NCBI RefSeq assembly: GCF_026000775.1
Contig: NZ_AP026830.1
Coordinates: 1,077,056 to 1,141,055, forward strand
Direction of reading: 5' to 3'
DNA length: 64,000 nucleotides
Source of the DNA: Vulcanisaeta souniana JCM 11219
GTDB lineage: Archaea > Thermoproteota > Thermoprotei > Thermoproteales > Thermocladiaceae
Part shown: piece by piece, positions 17,614-26,900 of the stretch
How the letters are laid out: the number at the start of each line of letters is the position of its first letter
Numbering within the stretch: position 1 is the stretch's first letter
Position numbers and translations under genes: made by a program
Notes under the pieces: model-generated
The model's input: only the letters and a program-made list of their open reading frames with translations
What the model was told of the DNA's origin: nothing
Databases searched by the model: none

Positions 17614-18129
17614 ATGAGTACTGTGGTTGTTGATGTGCCGAGGACGCTTTATGAGGAGGCTGTGAGGAGGGGTCTCAATGTTGAGGAGTTGTTAATAACA
17701 ACGTTGATTAAGGTGTTGAACCTGGACCCTGAGGTGGCTGTTAGGGCTAGGCTTGAGTTGGCGGTTAAGTACCTGAACGAGGGTAGGGATTTAATAGATA
17801 AGGACCCCGTGCAGGCCAGCGAGGAGCTCTATAAGGCGGCTGAGGAGGTTGTTAAGGCCTTGGCTATGCATTACGACTTGAGGGACGTGTTGGCAAGGGT
17901 TGAGGGTAGGGGTAGGTGGACAGTCACTGACTTGGCTAGGGCTGTGGCGTCGATAGCCGATAGGTTGGGTAAGTGGTTTGAGGGAGCTTGGGATGCCGCG
18001 AATTACCTACACGTCTGGGGGTTTCATGAGGCAAAGCTGGACAGTGAGTTGGTTAGGAGGAGATTGCCGGACATAGAGAGGATGGTTCAGGAGGCCCAGA
18101 AGGTAGTAATTAACGAGGGACGGGCCTGA
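17614..18129 (+). CDS. PaREP1-family protein
   Basis: 171 residues. A short N-terminal strand-helix (MSTVVVDVPRTLYEEAVRRG) precedes the PaREP1 core: ARLELAVKYLNEGRDLIDKD, PVQASEELYKAAEEVVKALA, then WTVTDLARAVASIADRLGKW and AANYLHVWGFHEAKLD. PaREP1 (Pyrobaculum aerophilum repeat family 1) proteins are multi-copy in Thermoproteales. They are helical and HEPN-like, but their role is not settled. The next gene, 87 nt downstream, has a related composition but its own promoter. Confidence 0.85.
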   Translation: MSTVVVDVPRTLYEEAVRRGLNVEELLITTLIKVLNLDPEVAVRARLELAVKYLNEGRDLIDKDPVQASEELYKAAEEVVKALAMHYDLRDVLARVEGRGRWTVTDLARAVASIADRLGKWFEGAWDAANYLHVWGFHEAKLDSELVRRRLPDIERMVQEAQKVVINEGRA

Positions 18130-18216
18130 CCTTTAATTAATTAAACGTAGGTTCATTACATATTGGGAAGGCGGTCCTCAATAAGTATTTAAGGGAGGAA
18201 ATACAGTAAGTAAGTC

Positions 18217-18768
18217 GTGGATGCGGAAGTCCTTGAAAGGCCCTTGCCTAGGCCGACTGCGGAGGATTACATCAATGCGAGGATTTTGGAGTCGTTAATC
18301 GAGGCTAGGCTCTCCCTCGAGTTTCTGGGTAGGGGTTTGGTTAGGAATTCTGCCGGCAAGGCCTTTCAGGCATGGAGGGCGTTTTTAGCCGCGTTACTGA
18401 GGCTTGAACTTAACAAATTACTCCAAGCGGTTAAGACCGATGAGGAGAGGCGATGGCTCATGGAGAGGGCAGTCCCTAGGGTACCAACCACGAGGATGAA
18501 GGCACTATCACAAATGCTCGAGAAAGTTGGTTATGGAGTGTTATCTGCATGGACCGACAAGGCACTGAACCTACACGACTACCAATACAACGGGCCAGAC
18601 CCAGACATGGCAATGAGCAAGTACAGGAATAGGGGTGAGGCCGCGGTAGATGTGAAACTGCTCATAGGGGAGTTAATTAGGCGCATTGAGGAGTTAAAGG
18701 CAAGGGTAAAATGGACCGATGAGCTCGAGAACGCATTGATGGAGCTAAAGAGAGAACTTGGATCTTAG
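18217..18768 (+). CDS. PaREP1/HEPN-like helical protein
   Basis: 183 residues from GTG 18217; AGTATTTAAGG at about 18185-18195 lies 27 nt upstream, so a leaderless GTG start fits. Key segments are RPLPRPTAEDYINARILESLIEA, RNSAGKAFQAWRAFLAALLR and HDYQYNGPDPDMAMSKY. This pattern recurs in Thermoproteales proteins labelled PaREP1 and resembles HEPN four-helix bundles. No catalytic RX4-6H is obvious. The 3' end overlaps the microprotein gene on the other strand by 24 nt. Confidence 0.7.
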   Translation: MDAEVLERPLPRPTAEDYINARILESLIEARLSLEFLGRGLVRNSAGKAFQAWRAFLAALLRLELNKLLQAVKTDEERRWLMERAVPRVPTTRMKALSQMLEKVGYGVLSAWTDKALNLHDYQYNGPDPDMAMSKYRNRGEAAVDVKLLIGELIRRIEELKARVKWTDELENALMELKRELGS

Positions 18769-18867
18769 GAAATGCGTTAATGAAGCGATAAGCACCAGAC
18801 CTGCTGTATAGTTCAGTATGAACCTGGCCTTACTAACCCTACGCCTGCCGTAAATACCTTTTGCCAT
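18745..18867 (-). CDS. 40-residue membrane microprotein
   Basis: ATG 18867 to TAG 18745 encodes a basic N-terminus (MAKGIYGRRRVSKAR) followed by one hydrophobic segment (FILNYTAGLVLIASLTHFL) and a short basic tail. TTATATTTTTG at about 18888-18898 lies 26 nt before the ATG, the exact spacing of the leaderless promoters in this window. The positive-inside rule predicts N-terminus in the cytoplasm. It is too short for routine gene calling. Function unknown; its convergent position beside PaREP1-like genes suggests a toxin-like or regulatory membrane peptide, as inference. Confidence 0.5.
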   Translation of the reverse strand: MAKGIYGRRRVSKARFILNYTAGLVLIASLTHFLRSKFSL

Positions 18868-19130
18868 AGTAATTAAGGTAGAGGGTCAAAAATATAACAC
18901 GCCTAACCCAACCACGAACAGGCAAGACACCCAATACAAGGCATTGAGGAGACACAAAGAAAGGCGCTCAACGACGAGACATAGGCGAGGGCCGGGTAAC
19001 GATGGGTGGTTTTCCAACCCCATCACGTTTAGAAATTTCTAAACGCAAACCAAAACATAGATAATGACGTAGACCGTCAACGCGTTGGTTGCTGATTGTT
19101 GTATTGCGTGGGTTGGGGTTTGTCAGGCGC
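18868..19130. other. gap with promoter, hairpin and direct repeat, no further gene
   Basis: This gap holds the promoter of the 40-residue ORF (about 18888-18898) and the left palindromic repeat (19001-19064). I see no other supported gene in it. Confidence 0.5.
19001..19064 (+). repeat. left copy of palindrome-bearing direct repeat
   Basis: A 41-bp unit (19024-19064) begins CACG, contains the perfect 18-bp palindrome GTTTAGAAATTTCTAAAC (19027-19044) and continues with CAAACCAAAACA. It matches 21327-21367 with three mismatches, in the same orientation. An imperfect hairpin (GATGGG with CCCATC, 19001-19024 approximately) directly precedes it. It lies 67 nt past the stop of the leftward ATPase. 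Confidence 0.85.
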
Positions 19131-20147
19131 CTAGGCCGTGATGCCTAATAGCCTGAGTGTTGTGGCTAGGGCTTCCCTGTGTATGGGTGTTTGCCATGCG
19201 TAGAACCTTCCCACTCCGATTTCCTGGTTTGGGTTGATGGGACTTCCCGACAGTGTTGCCCAGTCCTTGTATATTATGTAGTTCTCCCTAATCAGTAGTT
19301 CCCTGAGTTCCGTGGTCCCTGGGTCTCCGTAGAATGTGTCCACGTCGTTGATGGCCATCCTCAATGGGTTTACTAAGCCCCTTGCCTTGATCGTGTCCAT
19401 TAATAGCACGGCGCGCCTCACGTAGTCGTTGAGCATGGCCCTCAAATCCCAGTTATACCTATTGGCTAGTTCCATGGCCTTGCCTGGGTTACCTCCCAGG
19501 AGTCTCCAGGCCTCCTCAACGTCGAAGCCTCTCGGTGGGTTTAAGGCGTTGAGTAGTTCCATGAAGGGCTCCCTATCGAGGTTCCACAGGAGGGCTGCGT
19601 GGCCATGCCTATGCCTAGTCACTGAGCCTAGGCTCTCGCCCTCTGAGGTCGCGACCACGAAGTTTATCGCCCTGGGCCCATACTCACTGCTTAGCTTATT
19701 CATTAACTCGAAGAGCCACTTAACGTACCACTCAACCCTGTCCATGCCGACGGCCCTAACCACGTCATCCACAACCACCAGTACGTAATTACCCCTAAGC
19801 CTCTGCCTACCCACGGCCCTCTCCAGCACGTCAGCTATGGCCCTGGCCAGTGAGGGCCCAACACCAAGCACCCCATTGATTACGTCCCTAATTGCATCAA
19901 TCATTAATGACAGGCCCGGCGGCGTAAGCACTGCCTTCTCAATCGAACCCATCTCCAAGGCATCGATGTACACCGCAACGGCGTCACCCCCAAAGTACTC
20001 CCTGAACCTCCTCACGAATTCCTTGAGGAGCCTCGTCTTACCGCAACCCTCCGGTCCATAGACGTAGAGTGGCACGTACCTAAACCTGGAAACCCAACCC
20101 CTCAACCAACCCAGCTCCGAAACCCTATCAACGAAGAGAGGCTCCAT
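19131..20147 (-). CDS. STAND/archaeal AAA-type ATPase
   Basis: 338 residues from ATG 20147 (MEPLFVDRVSELGWLRGWV). The frame runs 14 codons further, but CTTTTAAAAG at 20172-20181 lies 29 nt before 20147. Walker A is VYGPEGCGKTRLL, Walker B VLVVVDDVV, and a sensor-like VVATSEGESLGSV follows. The C-terminal half is helical and ends with IGVGRFYAWQTPIHREAL. It is paralogous to the divergent gene at 20272 along its whole length. Function unknown; a signalling or defence ATPase is plausible. Confidence 0.8.
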   Translation of the reverse strand: MEPLFVDRVSELGWLRGWVSRFRYVPLYVYGPEGCGKTRLLKEFVRRFREYFGGDAVAVYIDALEMGSIEKAVLTPPGLSLMIDAIRDVINGVLGVGPSLARAIADVLERAVGRQRLRGNYVLVVVDDVVRAVGMDRVEWYVKWLFELMNKLSSEYGPRAINFVVATSEGESLGSVTRHRHGHAALLWNLDREPFMELLNALNPPRGFDVEEAWRLLGGNPGKAMELANRYNWDLRAMLNDYVRRAVLLMDTIKARGLVNPLRMAINDVDTFYGDPGTTELRELLIRENYIIYKDWATLSGSPINPNQEIGVGRFYAWQTPIHREALATTLRLLGITA

Positions 20148-20271
20148 TAAGCAATGAAGACAATAACCAACTTTTAAAAGCACTGCCATGCCACGCTGTA
20201 GCCTTTATTGATGGGCTCCTTGACAATGCGGTAGGGTATTTATAAGTCCTGCATTAGTTTCAGTGGGATTC

Positions 20272-21276
20272 ATGAAGAGGGTTAAACTCAGCTTTGCTGG
20301 TTTGCAGGTGGAATTCGTTGATAGGGACCTCGCCCTTAAACTCATTGAGGAATGGGCTGGGAGAGGTACTGGGCTTCCGAGGGTCATTTATGGTCCTGAG
20401 GGTTGTGGTAAGACTGCCTGGCTAATGCAGTCTGTGGTGTTACTTAGGGAGCTTGGTTTTGAGGTTATTTACGTTAATCCTGTCAATAGATTTGCCATTG
20501 CCGAGATAGGGGTTGCCAGTCTTAGGGATGAGTTCTTTAGGCTTGTTAGGGAGGCGATTAGCCAAAGTGCGTTGGCTAGAATTGCCTGGATAGCCTATAA
20601 CGTGGCTTATGACGTGATCAAGGCAACGAGAGGAAGAATAGCCGTAATCGTCGATGACGCGTTTCAGGTAATCGGTATTAAAGAGTCCGCATTGTATGTG
20701 AAAGCTCTGCTCAACCTCATTGAGTATCCTCCAGAGCACTACGAGAAAATAGTCACGATAGCCGCAACCAGCGAGGGCGTCAGCTTGAGGGAGATTGGTA
20801 GGCACTCGTGGTCTGACACGGCGCCCATCTGGAACATGGCGAGGGAAGGCTTCAGGCAATTATACGATCAATTACCAGGTAACAAGCCACCATTCGAGGA
20901 GGTCTGGAGACTGACGGGTGGAAACCCAAGAATACTCGAGAGGCTTTACATGAGGAATTGGGGTACGAACGAGGTCATAAACAGCCTCATCAAGGAGAAG
21001 GGGCTATCACCCGACTTCGTTAGGAGGTGGGCGAGCCACCTTAGGGAGGCTGTCAATGATCCGGATTACCTGTGGTTCAACGCACCCGGGGAATTGATCA
21101 ATGAGTTGGTCGAAAGAAACCTCATCATCCACTTCCTACCCAAGAGAAGCCCAAACCAATGGATAGACCAACCACCACCAGAAAAGGATGAGAAACTCGG
21201 AATCGGCAAGTACGTAGCCTGGCAAACACCAATACACAGAGAAACCGTGAGAAAGGCACTGGAGGAATCTACGTAA
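20272..21276 (+). CDS. STAND/archaeal AAA-type ATPase, paralogue of neighbour
   Basis: 334 residues from ATG 20272 (GTG 20263 possible); TATTTATAAG lies about 28 nt upstream. Walker A is IYGPEGCGKTAWL, Walker B IAVIVDDAF, then AATSEGVSLREIGRH and the shared ending LGIGKYVAWQTPIHRETV. It aligns end to end with the protein at 19131-20147, and the two are transcribed head to head. The right copy of the palindromic direct repeat begins about 50 nt after the stop. Confidence 0.8.
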   Translation: MKRVKLSFAGLQVEFVDRDLALKLIEEWAGRGTGLPRVIYGPEGCGKTAWLMQSVVLLRELGFEVIYVNPVNRFAIAEIGVASLRDEFFRLVREAISQSALARIAWIAYNVAYDVIKATRGRIAVIVDDAFQVIGIKESALYVKALLNLIEYPPEHYEKIVTIAATSEGVSLREIGRHSWSDTAPIWNMAREGFRQLYDQLPGNKPPFEEVWRLTGGNPRILERLYMRNWGTNEVINSLIKEKGLSPDFVRRWASHLREAVNDPDYLWFNAPGELINELVERNLIIHFLPKRSPNQWIDQPPPEKDEKLGIGKYVAWQTPIHRETVRKALEEST

Positions 21277-21297
21277 ACACCAAACCAACAACCAGCG

Positions 21298-21367
21298 GCA
21301 TGCCACGTATGCATGGCCATGCCCGCCACGTTTAGAAATTTCTAAACACAAACCAAAACACAAATAA
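21298..21367 (+). repeat. right copy of palindrome-bearing direct repeat
   Basis: The 41-bp unit lies at 21327-21367 and the 18-bp palindrome GTTTAGAAATTTCTAAAC at 21330-21347, followed by the same CAAACCAAAACA. As in the left copy, an imperfect hairpin (GGCATG with CATGCC, about 21298-21325) comes just before it. The hairpin sequences themselves differ between copies, so the structure rather than its sequence recurs. Confidence 0.85.
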
Positions 21368-21423
21368 CTACATGACCCACCACCCTAGCCCCTACCCGAC
21401 CCTACCAAGAGGCGCGCTTGCCA

Positions 21424-21443
21424 CTTAGGGATTAGCCCCTAAG
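21424..21443 (-). terminator. hairpin downstream of the HEPN-MNT operon
   Basis: CTTAGGG (21424-21430), a 6-nt loop, CCCTAAG (21437-21443). It lies 25 nt past the stop of the leftward operon and may mark the transcript end. Confidence 0.35.
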
Positions 21444-21468
21444 TCGTAGTCCCTGGTGGTTGACTTGA

Positions 21469-22257
21469 TTAGGGGCTCATGTGCCTTTCCAAGTGGTTTA
21501 GGTACTCATTGATGTTCAGGAGTTCTAGGTACCTCCTCCATAGGTAGTTCATGGCCTCCTCCTCATCGCCGTGGATTACCACGCCATCATTAATTACGGA
21601 GTATAGGATCCCGGCGCCGGCGCTCTCCAGGTGGACCACGTCTATTAGGTCCTCATTCACGCCCAGGGTCTCGGCAATATCCACTATTAACTCGCCGAGC
21701 TCGATTGCGCTTCTGAGATCTGCGGAAATGGCGATGTCGTAGTCCCTACCAACCCCTGCCCTGGCCCTCGAACCGAAGAGTAGGGCGAACCTCACGCCAT
21801 GCCTCTCGAAAACGGGCTTCAACCTAGCCCTCAACTCCTCAATGTCCATCTGCCCTGAGTCTCCAGTGCCGCTTATGAAGTTCCTGAGCCTCTCGATTAT
21901 TAAGGGTAGCCTTTCCTCCATATCCCTAAAGGCCTCTTCCTCAAGTTCCCTATTAATCTCGGCATACCCATGAACTAGCACATTCCTAAAACCGGCGAGC
22001 CCCCTAAGGAATTTCCTAAGATCCTCGTCTAGGCCTAACTTATTAGATAGGTAATCAGCAATGTCTCTGTACGTCTCGGGTTTCCTGTCCCTGAGTTCGA
22101 CAGCCAGCATCGCGCCTAAATCCAACAGGGCCTGTATTGTTAATTGGGTTAGCCTCTCAACCGCGTAAATACTCCCACCACCCCTGCGCATAGCCCTGAA
22201 TTCATCGAAGTACCTACTCAGTGAGTCGAGGATTCTCCTCAGCCTCATGACCATCAT
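21469..22257 (-). CDS. single-chain HEPN (HepT-like)-MNT nucleotidyltransferase fusion
   Basis: 262 residues with two domains. Residues ~1-130 form a HepT/DUF86-type HEPN bundle with an exact RX4HXY ribonuclease motif (Arg91, His96, Tyr98 in GFRNVLVHGYAE). Residues ~140-230 are a minimal nucleotidyltransferase: LLFGSRARAGVGRDYDIAIS gives GS at 162-163 and Asp172/Asp174. In two-gene systems MntA AMPylates the Tyr of HepT and silences it; here both lie in one chain, so self-modification is possible (inference). ATGA overlap with the upstream coiled-coil gene shows translational coupling. Confidence 0.85.
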   Translation of the reverse strand: MMVMRLRRILDSLSRYFDEFRAMRRGGGSIYAVERLTQLTIQALLDLGAMLAVELRDRKPETYRDIADYLSNKLGLDEDLRKFLRGLAGFRNVLVHGYAEINRELEEEAFRDMEERLPLIIERLRNFISGTGDSGQMDIEELRARLKPVFERHGVRFALLFGSRARAGVGRDYDIAISADLRSAIELGELIVDIAETLGVNEDLIDVVHLESAGAGILYSVINDGVVIHGDEEEAMNYLWRRYLELLNINEYLNHLERHMSP

Positions 22258-23801
22258 GCCTGCCGTCTCGTTAGTTCCTCGGGATAGACAATCCTTATTC
22301 CTAGGGAGTTGGCGAGTTCGGTCACTGCCTTCTCATCCCTCTCCCCAATGAAGTAGGTCACTAGGTACCTGGCGTCGAGCCTCCTGCCAGTGACCCTCTC
22401 GTAGAGTTCAATAATGCGTTTAAACACCACGACATCACCCCTACTCACTGAGGACTTGATCTCCACGGCTAAGGCCTTGTCATCCTTGACCACCACGTCC
22501 AGGTCCACGACGCTTGAGTAGCCAAAGACGTAGCCCTCAGAGTCATTATAACTCCACTTCTCAACCCTATAACCAGCACCACTGAGCAGCTCCTCGACAG
22601 TCCTCCTAAACGCATCCTCACTAAGCACGCCCCACCTGGCGCCAATAGCCGACAACTTCCTATCAAGCCTATCATACCTCTCCCACAGCCTGTCCTGACC
22701 CTCACGCAACCTAGTCTCCTCCTCCCTCAAGGCCTTAATTTCCTGCCAAATCCTATTATTCTCCTCGAGAAGTTTGTTTTGCACCTCCCTCAGTGCACTA
22801 ATTTCCTGCCATATCTTCTCTATGTTCTCGTTTATTTTCCTTATCTCCTGCCATATCTTGTTGTTTTCCTCCCACAGCTTATTTACGTCGGTTCTTAAAC
22901 CCTCATAACCCTCACGCAGAGCCTTAATCTCTTGCCAAATCTTATTATTCTCCTCAAGGAGTTTATTCTGCGCCTCCCTCAATGCCCTGACCTCCTGCCA
23001 CAATTTATTGTTCTCCTCCCATAGTTTATTGACGTCCACCCTCACCGCCTCATAACCCTCCCTAAGCGCCTTAACCTCCTCCCAAAGTTTTTCCTGACTC
23101 TCACGTAGGGCCTTCACCTCCTGCCACAACCTATTATTCTCCTCAAGCAACTTACTCTCCACCTCCTTAAGCGCATTGACCTCCCTCCAAATCCTCTCCT
23201 GCTCGTCAGCCAGCCTCTTGATTTCCTGCAGTAGGCCTGCCTGGTTCTCAGTCAGCTTCCTTATCTCAGCCAACACGTTGTTTTGGCCCTCCTGTAGCGC
23301 CTTGACCTGCTCCTGAAGACTCTTCACCTCCTGCCAGAGCCTTCCCTGGGACTCCAGGGACTGCCTGAGTAGGTCGAGTATCTTCCCCTCACCATCAATC
23401 AACTGCTTGACCGCGTCCCAGGTAACCCTCTGCACGTCGGCCAACTGCCTAATGGTGTTGCCCAGCTCCTCTTGTCCCTTGGCCAAGCGCTCAACCATGT
23501 CAATGGTCCTGCTCAGGGTTTCCGCTAGGTCCATGATCATCTCATTGATTTTAGCCAGCATGTCAGTGACCTTACCAAGCATCTCCGTTAACCTGGCCTC
23601 ACCCTCGGCAACACCCTGCAATGCATTCACCGATTTTGACTGAGCCTCAGTGAGCCTATTAACGGCGCTTATTAACTGCCTAAGGGAGGACTGAATGTCA
23701 GTAATACCCAGTAGGCCCATCACGGCTAGCCTGAACTCCTCATCCTCCCTAAGAAGCCTAAGCAACTCATCCTTACTAACCCTATTAGCCTGCCCACCCA
23801 C
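22254..23801 (-). CDS. long coiled-coil protein with PD-(D/E)XK nuclease-like domain (DUF3782-type)
   Basis: 515 residues from GTG 23801 (MGGQANRVSKDELLRLLRED); CTTATATTTAAC lies about 25 nt upstream. An N-terminal module (~15-60) is shared with the protein at 7029. Residues ~140-385 are a very long, in-register heptad array (KLWEENN, KLWQEVR, ALREAQN). The C-terminal ~120 residues carry VVDLDVVVKDDKALAVEIKSS, a D...ExK site at about 433-449. It may be a filament-like sensor with a nuclease head; activity is unproven. It is the first gene of an operon with the HEPN-MNT fusion. Confidence 0.8.
   Translation of the reverse strand: MGGQANRVSKDELLRLLREDEEFRLAVMGLLGITDIQSSLRQLISAVNRLTEAQSKSVNALQGVAEGEARLTEMLGKVTDMLAKINEMIMDLAETLSRTIDMVERLAKGQEELGNTIRQLADVQRVTWDAVKQLIDGEGKILDLLRQSLESQGRLWQEVKSLQEQVKALQEGQNNVLAEIRKLTENQAGLLQEIKRLADEQERIWREVNALKEVESKLLEENNRLWQEVKALRESQEKLWEEVKALREGYEAVRVDVNKLWEENNKLWQEVRALREAQNKLLEENNKIWQEIKALREGYEGLRTDVNKLWEENNKIWQEIRKINENIEKIWQEISALREVQNKLLEENNRIWQEIKALREEETRLREGQDRLWERYDRLDRKLSAIGARWGVLSEDAFRRTVEELLSGAGYRVEKWSYNDSEGYVFGYSSVVDLDVVVKDDKALAVEIKSSVSRGDVVVFKRIIELYERVTGRRLDARYLVTYFIGERDEKAVTELANSLGIRIVYPEELTRRQA
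22740..23100 (-). repeat. 147-bp (seven-heptad) coding repeats
   Basis: Within the coiled-coil gene, the unit starting KLWEENN recurs exactly 49 residues apart (DNA copies about 22866 and 23013 on the plus strand, differing by 147 bp). Unit length is a multiple of seven residues, so repeats keep the coiled-coil phase. Confidence 0.75.
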
Positions 23802-23925
23802 TGTTTTACTAATTCATGGAGTTAAATATAAGGTTGTTGGATCGGGCGAGGAGGAAGGAAGAGGAGGGAAAGGATTTGAGGGAAAAATTTTGAGGTTTTA
23901 AAGGCGATTTATGTATTTAGGGCGA

Positions 23926-26900
23926 TTACTTCGGCGGGCCCAATAGACCAGCTAACCTCTTCCTCCTCCAGTTGCTGTACTCAATCAGCAGTATCACTAT
24001 CAGTATCACCACTATTATTATCACAACAGCCAGCAGTATGAATGTACTCGTCGGCACAAAGCCAACACCGGGTATGTAGTAACCACTCACCGGTATCGTC
24101 AGTGTCTGCGTCATTGTCTGCCCAGCCTGACTACTCGACAAAGTCACCGTGGTGCTAGCGCTCTTTCCATAGCTATAACCAGTCACTGTACACGTTATTG
24201 AACCGCTGCTCGGTATTGGAACTGTCACTGTCTGCGAACCAACACCGCTGGCCACTGGCACAGCACCGCTTGGTGTCTGGCATGTGACATTCACAGTAGC
24301 CTCATTCGTCAATGGAGCACCACTGGCACTCACTGGGGTAACTGTTAACTCAACAGCCGGTACTGACACCTGTATTGGCGTCGTTGCGTTACTGCTTGTT
24401 ACGTAGTAGGTGTAGGTGTAGCCCAGTGGTATGCCCTTCCACGACTGCACTGACACAGTTACCTGGGCCGCAAACGGTGATATTGGTACCACGAATGTGC
24501 TGGTTGATACTTGGCCTTGGGCATTCGTTGTTGCGGTCGTGGATGGAATTGCTGTGGCTGTCGTGCACGTGCTTGGTGATGGCACTAGCGGCGATACTGT
24601 GTATGTATAGCCAACAATTGTTAATGCTGGTGACACACTGGATATGGTCACTGGGCACTCTGGTTCGGATACACTGTAGCTTAGTGTAACGCCCGGCGCT
24701 GGGCCGAAGCTTGATAGTACAACCACTATGTTTGCCGTGGTCAGTACATTGCTTAGTGTGAAGGATTCAACGGCCTCCGTCGCAGTCACAGTCCTCTGTA
24801 TACTGAAGGTATTCTCAAACACAGGCACCAACTTAAGCGATGCTCCACTGCTTATTGCCTGCTGTATATCCTGCCACGTCAGCGGTGTACCATTAGCTGC
24901 GTAGTACACAACTACGTAGTAGTTGGTTGGCGGTAATTGACTTGTGGCTGGTGGGTATATCCTGTAGTCAACCGGAGTTATTGAACCGTCAGTACCAGTA
25001 ACATTGAAGCCTAGGAATTCATTACCCATTGTTGGCTGGTCAAACACAACAACCAGGGCGCCAGGTATTCCAGTACCAGCAGCATTCTTTAGGTACACAG
25101 TGGCGGGTACGACGTGTGTCTCAACAGTAGCTGTTGCTGTTGCATTACCCAGCGTCTGTACATCGGTGAGTATGCTTGTGTCGTATATGTTGATGTATGG
25201 GTAGGCGCCATTTGTTATTGTGTAGAGCAGGCAGCTGTCGTACCAGTACACAACAGTCCTGCTGTTGGCTGGCAATGGCTGTAGTAATTGACCATTAACA
25301 CCACTGAAGTCAATAGCTATCGATCCAGTGCCCGCGCACAGTACTGGCGTTGTGCTCGTGCCGTAGGAGACAATCATCTGGTTGGGTAGCGGCCTACCAT
25401 CCCAATCCTCAATTGACGCTAGCGGTATTGTTGGGTAAGTGAACACCATCTTAGCCTCAGTATCACTACTCGCACTCGGCAGTAAGTCTGGCGCTGATGA
25501 AACACCAACATAACCAGCAATATCCCACTTACCACTGACTGGGTATGCCTCATGGTCATACAGTATTGCCTGAGCACCAACTATTGAACTTGAGTAGTTG
25601 TAATACGACTCATAATACACACTACTCCTGGCACTCTCACCAAACTGCGGTATCGTCACCGTCGTATTCACATTATCTAATTCACTGCCTGCGTATAGCG
25701 TTGTGAAGTTAATTGTTGGTGACTGTAGTGGAGCCTCCAGTTGGCTTATGTTGTAGGTGTGTGTTCCAATACTTACCTGGCCATTCGGGTACACTGTGAA
25801 GTTCAGTGGCATGCCGTTGGCTAGGTAGAAGGTGGCGTTAGGCGGTGTGTAGTAGAATGTTGCTGATAGGTCCGGTATGTATGGCGTGTAGTTGCCTAGG
25901 TCACACCACGTTGATGCGAACTCATAGCTACTACCATAAATATACTGGGCAGGTATCTCAGCAAGCATTCCTGGAGCAATCTCAGTGGTTGGTACGCTCA
26001 GTGGGTAGTTGCTGCCTGCTGATGAGTATGTGAAGCCTGTCACGAATATTGGGAACGAGGCGTTGTTGTATATGTCGACGCTCTCCAGGGCAATCGTCCT
26101 AATGTTATACACGCCATTGGCCGGCATAGTGCTCAGAGTCACATTCCACAGGTCCTCTGGGAATAGTGTGTCATTCCTTAGCATTGGGGCTGATGTACCG
26201 CCTGTACCAGCGCCAATCGCGGTCATGTACAGCGAGCCGCTGCTTGATACTGTGCCAAGCGGTAATTCACCGGTATTCACTGCTGATGCTCCCTGCTCAG
26301 GCGTTATGTAATTCAGCAACACGTAGCTACTTATTGCCAGCTCAGGCAGTGGTGATGGGGACGTCGGTGTGTACTGGCTTGGCTTTATCACTGCGGTTAT
26401 GCTTCCATAACCAATGTTCTGCGTAACTAGGTAACTACCGCTTGATGCGCCCATCACCCAGAACCTTGCAATCCTCGTACCATAGGCACCGGTTGTCGGT
26501 GCCCACCATGGTAAGTCAAACACAGCCTCACCACTGCTTGGCACTGGTATCACAACAGTCAGTGGACTGCCGAAGTACGGGTACCACTCGGCATTAGGTG
26601 ATGGGTATGAGAACGTTATGCTCATTGTGCCCGTGCCGGTCGAGTTGGTGTACAGATTCTCGGTGTAGTAGCTTATTGTACCGCCGAAACCGCTGCTCAG
26701 TACTGGGTACTGCACGTGCACGTGATCAGCAGCCGCTGCCGGTGGTAGTATGTATAGTGAACCGCTGCCGTAGATGTAGAGCACCACTGCGACTTGCTGC
26801 ACATTCTCCACTGCATTCTCTATTGCGGCAACATTCAGTGGTAGGTATAGCGGTATTGTCCTTGTCATTGCCTCCTGGAATGTTGATGTCTCATTAGTGC

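Noticed and set aside
22740-23115. Regularly spaced DNA repeats suggesting a CRISPR-like array
   Set aside because: Spacing equals whole heptads of a coding coiled coil, and there are no unique spacers.
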